Shown here: positions 5,245 through 8,735 of the stretch, piece after piece
Layout of the letters: the number at the start of each line of letters is the position of its first letter
Position numbering within the stretch: the first letter of the stretch is position 1
Source of the DNA: an uncultured Gammaproteobacteria bacterium
GTDB taxonomy: Bacteria > Pseudomonadota > Gammaproteobacteria > Xanthomonadales > Xanthomonadaceae
DNA: 8,735 bases
Assembly: GCA_946885735.1 (NCBI GenBank)
Contig: CAMPGW010000101.1
Span: 1 to 8,735 of the forward strand
Reading direction: 5' to 3'
Notes under the pieces: model-generated
What the model saw: the letters and a program-made list of their open reading frames with translations, nothing else
Databases searched by the model: none
What the model was told of the DNA's origin: nothing
Position numbers and translations under genes: made by a program

Positions 5245-6072
5245 ATGACCGACCTGCATGACAGCCTGCTGGGCAAGCCGACCGAGTACGCCGGCAGCTA
5301 CGACCCCTCGCGCCTGCTGCCGATCGCGCGCGCGCCGCAGCGCGCCGCGCTCGGCATCGGCGAGGCGCTGCCCTTCCTCGGCGTGGACATCTGGAACGCC
5401 TACGAACTGGGCTGGCTGGATGCACGCGGCAAGCCGCGCGTCGCACTCGTCGAGTTCCGCGTGCCGGCCAACTCGCCCCACCTGATCGAATCCAAGAGTT
5501 TCAAGCTCTACCTCAACGGCTACATGCAGACGCGCGTGCCCGATACCGACACCCTGCGCCAGCAACTGGCCGCCGACCTGTCGGCCGCGGCGGGCGCGCC
5601 GGTGAGCGTGGTGCTGGCGACGCCCACCTCGAAGCAGTCCGCGCTGATCGAGAACCTCGAGGGCGAGCTGATCGACGACCTGCCGATCGAGATCCACGCC
5701 TACGGCCCACCCGATGCCTCGCTGCTGCACGCCAACCCGGAAGCGGTGGTGGAGGAAAGCCTGGTCTCGCACCTGTTCAAGTCCAACTGCCCGGTCACCG
5801 GCCAGCCCGACTGGGCCAGCCTGCAGATCCATTACCAGGGCCCGCGCCTGGGCCGCGACGGCCTGCTGCGCTACCTGGTGTCCTTCCGCGAGCACGCCGA
5901 CTTCCACGAGCATTGCGTGGAGCGCATCTTCGTGGACCTGATGGCGACCTGCGCGCCCTCGCGACTGTCGGTGTACGCGCGCTACACTCGTCGCGGCGGG
6001 CTGGACATCAATCCTTTCCGCGCCACGCCGGGTTGGCTGTTGCCCGGCAACACCCGGACCTCGCGCCAGTGA
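5245..6072 (+). CDS. queF: NADPH-dependent 7-cyano-7-deazaguanine reductase QueF
   Basis: This 275-residue cytoplasmic enzyme reduces the nitrile preQ0 to the amine preQ1 using two NADPH, the last step before base exchange into tRNA in queuosine synthesis. It is the long, two-lobed E. coli type (E. coli 282 residues). The QueF motif ESKSFKLYL is at 82-90 in the N-terminal lobe. SNCPVTGQPDW in the C-terminal lobe carries the covalent-thioimide Cys C182 and the acid D189, equivalent to E. coli C190 and D197. FHEHCVERI carries H221 and E222, equivalent to H229 and E230. No active-site residue is missing. The start is at an ATG with no Shine-Dalgarno but with a -10-like element 7 nt upstream. No preQ1 riboswitch is evident, and no other queuosine gene lies in the window. 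The stop overlaps the next gene as GTGA. Confidence 0.95.
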   Translation: MTDLHDSLLGKPTEYAGSYDPSRLLPIARAPQRAALGIGEALPFLGVDIWNAYELGWLDARGKPRVALVEFRVPANSPHLIESKSFKLYLNGYMQTRVPDTDTLRQQLAADLSAAAGAPVSVVLATPTSKQSALIENLEGELIDDLPIEIHAYGPPDASLLHANPEAVVEESLVSHLFKSNCPVTGQPDWASLQIHYQGPRLGRDGLLRYLVSFREHADFHEHCVERIFVDLMATCAPSRLSVYARYTRRGGLDINPFRATPGWLLPGNTRTSRQ

Positions 6073-6581
6073 AGCCTGCCCGCCGCCTGCCCCTGCTGAC
6101 CTGCCTGCTGGCGCTCGCCGCCTGCAGTCCGTCGTCGCCGGACGCCCCGTCGGCCGCCGCCGGTGCGAACGCGGGCCACGATCCCGCCGCGCCGGGGTCG
6201 GTGGCCGATGCGGCCGTCGCCGTGGTGGTGCCGCCGTTGCCGGAGCTGGGCGAGTTCCGCATCGCGCAACTGCTGCTGGGCACCTCGCTCGACGCCGACG
6301 GGCTGGTGCGCACCGACGTGCAGGCGTTCGCGCCGAAGGACACCATCCATGCCTCGGTGCTCAGTGTCGGCGCGCACTCCGGCCTGCGCCTGGCGGCGAC
6401 CTGGATCGGTCCGGACGGCAACACCATCGCCCGCACCGAGCAGCCGATCGCGCCCGAGGGCCCGATCGCGACCACCTTCCACATCGCCAACCCCGACGGC
6501 TGGCCGCCGGGCGAATACACGCTGCGGCTGGCGCTCGACGGCCATCCGATTCCCGGCCGCACGTTCGAGGTGAAGCCATGA
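6069..6581 (+). CDS. Lipoprotein of unknown function between queF and cytochrome b561
   Basis: I do not recognise the family. From a GTG start that overlaps the queF stop (GTGA), the product is 170 residues. It has a clear lipoprotein signal: KPARR, a Leu-rich core and the lipobox L16-A-A-C19 followed by S20, so it is probably exported, lipidated and sorted to the outer membrane. Residues about 20-50 are an Ala/Pro/Ser/Asp-rich linker. Residues about 56-170 alternate short hydrophobic strands and turns, ending GWPPGEYTLRLALDG and RTFEVKP; this pattern suggests an Ig-like or other beta-sandwich fold (inference). There are no Cys, CXXC or haem motifs after C19. The stop overlaps the cytochrome b561 start as ATGA, so all three genes are likely co-translated. 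A role beside the cytochrome in the envelope is a guess from position. The open frame upstream of 6069 is a shadow of queF. Confidence 0.82.
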   Translation: MKPARRLPLLTCLLALAACSPSSPDAPSAAAGANAGHDPAAPGSVADAAVAVVVPPLPELGEFRIAQLLLGTSLDADGLVRTDVQAFAPKDTIHASVLSVGAHSGLRLAATWIGPDGNTIARTEQPIAPEGPIATTFHIANPDGWPPGEYTLRLALDGHPIPGRTFEVKP

Positions 6582-7111
6582 CCGTCATCGTCCGCTACGC
6601 ACCGGTGCTGCGGCGCCTGCACTGGCTGATGGCCCTGCTGATCCTGGCGGTGTACGTACTGATGGAACAGCGCGATCTGTTCCCGCGCGGAAGCGACGGC
6701 CGTTTCGCGATGATGCAGGGCCACTACTGGGTCGGCATGACGGTGTTCGTGCTCGCGGCCTGGCGCCTGCTGGCGCGGCGCAAGCACGGCGCTCCGGCGA
6801 TCACCCCGGCCCTGCCGGCCCCGCAGGCGTGGGCCTCGACCGTGCTGCACGTGGCGCTGTACGCCTTCTTCATCGTCATGCCCCTGCTCGGCATGGCCAC
6901 CGCCTGGACCGACGGCAAGCAGGTCTTCGTTCCCTTCACCCAGGCCGCGCTGCCGGCGCTGCTGGCGGAGAACGAGTCGCTCGCGCACACGCTCGAGGAC
7001 CTGCACAAGCTGATCGGCGAGATCTTCTACTGGGTGATCGGCCTGCACGTCGTGGCCGCGTTGTACCACCACTTCGTGCGCAAGGACGACACCTTCACGC
7101 GGATGCGCTGA
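6578..7111 (+). CDS. cybB: Cytochrome b561, CybB-like (superoxide oxidase type)
   Basis: This 177-residue dihaem inner-membrane protein has four predicted helices (about 16-31, 50-66, 88-108 and 145-164). By recalled comparison with E. coli CybB, the bis-His ligands correspond to H15 (RRLHW), H49 (MQGHYWVG), H143 (DLHKLIGE) and H157 (GLHVVAAL). It also shares the helix-1 exit MEQRDLFPRGS and the C-terminal HHFVRKDDT. CybB oxidises periplasmic superoxide and passes electrons to ubiquinone; other b561 proteins are general quinol-linked carriers, so the exact role is inferred. The ATG start overlaps the lipoprotein stop by 4 nt (ATGA). The stop codon lies 3 nt from that of the convergent thioesterase gene, with no U-rich terminator. 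The gene symbol rests on this motif comparison only. Confidence 0.88.
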   Translation: MTVIVRYAPVLRRLHWLMALLILAVYVLMEQRDLFPRGSDGRFAMMQGHYWVGMTVFVLAAWRLLARRKHGAPAITPALPAPQAWASTVLHVALYAFFIVMPLLGMATAWTDGKQVFVPFTQAALPALLAENESLAHTLEDLHKLIGEIFYWVIGLHVVAALYHHFVRKDDTFTRMR

Positions 7112-7122
7112 GGCTCAGGCGC
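7105..7122. terminator. Imperfect hairpin spanning two convergent stop codons
   Basis: GCGC-TGA-ggc-TCA-(G)-GCGC folds into a 7-bp stem with one bulged G and a 3-nt loop. The two opposing stop codons pair with each other. No U tract follows on either strand. It is the only hairpin I see between the convergent genes, so it is listed as a weak candidate bidirectional terminator. Confidence 0.2.
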
Positions 7123-7672
7123 CGCCGCGCACGCGCTGCATCAGCGCCTGTTCTGAATCGCGCCAGGCGATCACGTCGGCGGTCAGCGGGCGCGCCAGCA
7201 TCCGCGCCAGGTCCTCGCGCTGCTCCGGCGCGAAGGTCTCCAGGTAGCGCGCCGTCGGCACCAGGCCCTCGCGCGAGACCGCGCCGCCTTTCATCAGGCC
7301 GGCCGCGTGGACCACGCCGTCGCGCACGAACTCGGCAGCCATGTAGTTCCAGCGCTCGTCCGAGCACAGCCAGCTAAAGCGCAGCTCGTAGCGCTGGAAG
7401 GGGTCGAGCCCGCGGCGGAAGCTCATCAACGTGCCGCCGGCCATCGGCCGCCAGCCCTGCGAGAGCAGCGAGCGCAGGAAACCGGTGCGGCCGAAGAATT
7501 CCACCAGCGCCAGGTCGACCATGCCGGCGTAGCGCGCGTTGTTCATGTGCAGGTTGACGTCGAGGTCGTTGGGCAGCACGTGCCAGCGCTGCACCAGCAC
7601 GTCGGCGAAATGCAGCGGCGCCAGCAGGCGCCCGCGCAGCAGCACCCACAGCAGGCGCAGGTAGAGATTCAC
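7115..7672 (-). CDS. Acyl-CoA thioesterase-like hotdog protein (THEM6/4HBT_2 type)
   Basis: This 185-residue protein is expected to hydrolyse an acyl thioester, probably acyl-CoA; chain specificity is unknown. The hotdog signature is LPNDLDVNLHMNNARYAGMVDLAL (split here as LPNDLDVNLH, 33-42, and MNNARYAGMVDLAL, 43-56). D38, N40 and the NNARY run are typical of the 4HBT_2/THEM6-like group. The N-terminal 20 residues (YLRLLWVLLRGRLLAPL) are hydrophobic and basic and may anchor the protein at the membrane or form a first helix. The GTG start at 7672 overlaps the upstream gene's TGA as GTGA, so translation is probably coupled. The frame is open upstream to 7897, but that part is a shadow of the DUF1579-like gene. 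The gene ends 3 nt from the convergent cytochrome b561 stop. Confidence 0.85.
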   Translation of the reverse strand: MNLYLRLLWVLLRGRLLAPLHFADVLVQRWHVLPNDLDVNLHMNNARYAGMVDLALVEFFGRTGFLRSLLSQGWRPMAGGTLMSFRRGLDPFQRYELRFSWLCSDERWNYMAAEFVRDGVVHAAGLMKGGAVSREGLVPTARYLETFAPEQREDLARMLARPLTADVIAWRDSEQALMQRVRGGA

Positions 7673-8187
7673 TCCGCCTGCGCGCGGCGGTAGAGGCCGT
7701 CGAAGGCGATTGACCAAGTGGCGCCGCCGTCGGCGGACGACTCCCAGAGCTGGCGCACGCTGCCGTCCGCATTCGGCGTCCAGGTGATGCGCTGGCGTGC
7801 CGCGCCTTCCTCGCTGGCCAGCACCATCGCGGAGCCCTGCAGGCCGCCGCGCAGCAGCAGCCGGCCGCCCTGGGCGTCGACCCAGTATTGTTCCCACTGC
7901 TTCGTGCTGGCCTGGTAGTGGTTGAGGCTGCGGCCGTCGTTGGCCGGACCCGAACCGCTGGTCCAGGTTTCGGCGATCGCGCAGCCGCCGAGCACGGATT
8001 CGATGCGGCTACGACCGACTGTCCTGCCGGCCTTGCCCTGCACGGTCCATGCGCCGATCCAGAAATCGAACTGGCGGTAGGCCGGGTCGGTGCAGGCCGC
8101 GGCTGGCGCCGGCGTCGGCGCAGGGACGGCGTTCGGATCGTCGGTCGTGGCCGTGGTGAGCAGCATCCAGAGCAGGGTCGGGGACAT
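7669..8187 (-). CDS. DUF1579-like protein, probably exported
   Basis: This 172-residue protein is of unknown function. Residues 40-47 read FDFWIGAW, followed by a Gly-rich stretch, GGCAIAETW (67-75), a SLNHYQ segment, [10 protein letters not shown] and [10 protein letters not shown]. This order (FDFWxGxW, GC-E-W, WVD, MVL) resembles DUF1579 and related lipocalin-like beta-barrel families that probably bind small hydrophobic ligands (inference). Two cysteines, C32 and C69, could form a disulphide if exported. The N-terminus ([14 protein letters not shown]) is hydrophobic but has no basic residue, so signal-peptide status is doubtful; an Ala/Pro linker follows (about 20-31). The ATG at 8187 is fixed by a GGAGG 4 nt upstream. 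It is the first gene of a two-gene unit with the thioesterase (GTGA overlap) and diverges from icd. Confidence 0.82.
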   Translation of the reverse strand: MSPTLLWMLLTTATTDDPNAVPAPTPAPAAACTDPAYRQFDFWIGAWTVQGKAGRTVGRSRIESVLGGCAIAETWTSGSGPANDGRSLNHYQASTKQWEQYWVDAQGGRLLLRGGLQGSAMVLASEEGAARQRITWTPNADGSVRQLWESSADGGATWSIAFDGLYRRAQAE

Positions 8188-8190
8188 GGC

Positions 8191-8196
8191 GCCTCC
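8191..8196 (-). promoter_or_regulatory. Shine-Dalgarno of the DUF1579-like gene
   Basis: GGAGGC on the minus strand ends 3 nt before the ATG at 8187, leaving 4 nt after GGAGG. It decides the start, since the frame stays open about 300 nt further upstream through the region antisense to icd. Confidence 0.7.
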
Positions 8197-8214
8197 AGCG
8201 GGACCGGTCCGCCG

Positions 8215-8220
8215 AGCATA
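8215..8220 (-). promoter_or_regulatory. Possible -10 for the DUF1579/thioesterase pair
   Basis: TATGCT on the minus strand would give a leader of about 20 nt containing the Shine-Dalgarno. No convincing -35 lies 16-18 nt upstream, so support is weak. Confidence 0.3.
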
Positions 8221-8231
8221 CCGTCGCCACG

Positions 8232-8265
8232 CGGCTTTCCGCGACGTGCCGGAACCGGCGACAAT
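8232..8265 (+). promoter_or_regulatory. Putative promoter of icd
   Basis: GACAAT (8260-8265) is a 4/6 match to the -10 consensus. CGGCTTTC (8232-8239) lies upstream at the same distance (28 nt start to start) as the identical 8-mer before the cytochrome c5 -10. The predicted leader is about 18 nt and carries the icd Shine-Dalgarno. Confidence 0.45.
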
Positions 8266-8277
8266 GGGCGGTCGCAC

Positions 8278-8283
8278 AAGGAG
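8278..8283 (+). promoter_or_regulatory. Shine-Dalgarno of icd
   Basis: AAGGAG lies 6 nt before the ATG at 8290, a near-ideal ribosome binding site that fits high expression of a citric acid cycle enzyme. Confidence 0.8.
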
Positions 8284-8289
8284 TGTCCC

Positions 8290-8735
8290 ATGGCCGAATC
8301 CACCCTGAGCCCGCCGCCCGGCGGCGCGCCCATCACCATCGCCGCCGGCAAGCTGTCGGTGCCGAACAATCCCATCATCCCCTTCATCGAGGGCGACGGC
8401 ACCGGGCCCGACATCTGGGCCGCCAGCGTGCGCGTGCTCGACGCGGCCGTGGCCAAGGCCTACGGCGGCGCCCGCAAGATCCACTGGATGGAAGTGCTGG
8501 CCGGCGAGAAGGCCAACAACCAGCTCGGCACCTGGCTGCCGGACGAGACCGTGCAGGCCTGCCGCGACTACCTGGTGTCCATCAAGGGTCCGCTGACCAC
8601 GCCGGTGGGCGGCGGCATCCGCTCGCTCAACGTCGCGCTGCGGCAGATGCTCGACCTCTACGTCTGCCTGCGCCCGGTGCGCTGGTTCAAGGGCGTGCCC
8701 TCGCCGGTCAAGCGCCCCGACCAGGTCAGCATGAC
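8290..8735 (+). CDS. icd: NADP-dependent isocitrate dehydrogenase, N-terminal part
   Basis: 148 complete codons are visible; the rest lies beyond the right edge. The enzyme oxidatively decarboxylates isocitrate to 2-oxoglutarate in the citric acid cycle, making [22 protein letters not shown] (about 27-43) and [20 protein letters not shown] (100-119) match the E. coli homodimeric type, and [21 protein letters not shown] follows. S112 corresponds to E. coli S113, the residue phosphorylated by AceK, and N114 and R118 of the same IRSLNVALR run are substrate-binding positions. So the site for AceK control is present; aceK itself is not in view. The N-terminus carries a short Pro/Gly-rich lead ([17 protein letters not shown]). 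The gene diverges from the DUF1579-like gene across a 102-nt spacer and has a strong Shine-Dalgarno. Confidence 0.95.
   Translation, partial: MAESTLSPPPGGAPITIAAGKLSVPNNPIIPFIEGDGTGPDIWAASVRVLDAAVAKAYGGARKIHWMEVLAGEKANNQLGTWLPDETVQACRDYLVSIKGPLTTPVGGGIRSLNVALRQMLDLYVCLRPVRWFKGVPSPVKRPDQVSM

Noticed and set aside
3392..5446. 684-residue minus-strand frame antisense to hydrolase, zapE and queF
   Set aside because: It spans three well-supported genes on the other strand and reads as shadow sequence with no domain.
7673..7897. Upstream extension of the thioesterase to an ATG at 7897 on the minus strand
   Set aside because: The extra 75 residues are Arg/Gly/Ala-rich shadow of the DUF1579-like gene. 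The GTG at 7672 overlapping the upstream stop fits better.
1..8735. Mobile element, CRISPR array, tRNA, rRNA or defence system
   Set aside because: No transposase, integrase, terminal repeat, direct-repeat array or tRNA cloverleaf is visible, and every long stretch is accounted for by ordinary chromosomal genes.

Overview
The window is high-GC (around 70 %) bacterial chromosome. The protein set and its family signatures fit the Xanthomonadaceae/Lysobacteraceae (Lysobacter-Luteimonas-like): a membrane-anchored cytochrome c5, an ExeM/NucH-type lipoprotein nuclease, an E. coli-type two-lobed QueF, ZapE and an E. coli-type NADP isocitrate dehydrogenase. Placement at family level is inferred from these proteins and was not tested by any search. 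I see no mobile element, CRISPR array, tRNA or rRNA, and no abrupt change in composition. It reads as core chromosome.

Layout. (1) 1-869, minus: the N-terminal part of a MASE1 membrane sensor whose C-terminus lies off the left edge. A divergent promoter region (870-988) separates it from (2) a membrane-anchored monohaem cytochrome c5 (989-1504, plus), which ends in a strong hairpin terminator. (3) 1572-3383, plus: a lipoprotein endonuclease/phosphatase, followed 21 nt later by (4) an alpha/beta hydrolase (3405-4082) whose stop overlaps (5) zapE (4079-5179). (6) 5245-7111, plus: a tightly overlapping trio of queF, a lipoprotein of unknown function and a CybB-like cytochrome b561. (7) 7115-8187, minus: an overlapping pair, a DUF1579-like protein followed by a hotdog thioesterase, converging on the trio with only 3 nt between stop codons. 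(8) 8290-8735, plus: the N-terminal part of icd, divergent from that pair.

Genes joined by 4-nt stop/start overlaps (zapE to the hydrolase, the queF trio, the DUF/thioesterase pair) are probably co-translated. Two electron-transfer proteins (cytochrome c5, cytochrome b561) and a MASE1 sensor give the window a mild respiratory and redox flavour, but no single pathway links all the genes.

The most interesting signal is regulatory. Three genes (the MASE1 sensor, the hydrolase and queF) have a -10-like hexamer, a 6-7-nt C/G spacer containing CCGG, and then ATG, with no Shine-Dalgarno. This is the geometry expected for leaderless mRNAs. The genes at 1572, 8187 (minus) and 8290 have clear Shine-Dalgarno sequences instead. 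The best candidate for an undescribed functional unit is the queF-lipoprotein-cytochrome b561 operon; its middle gene has no recognisable family. No defence, biosynthetic or mobile system is visible.
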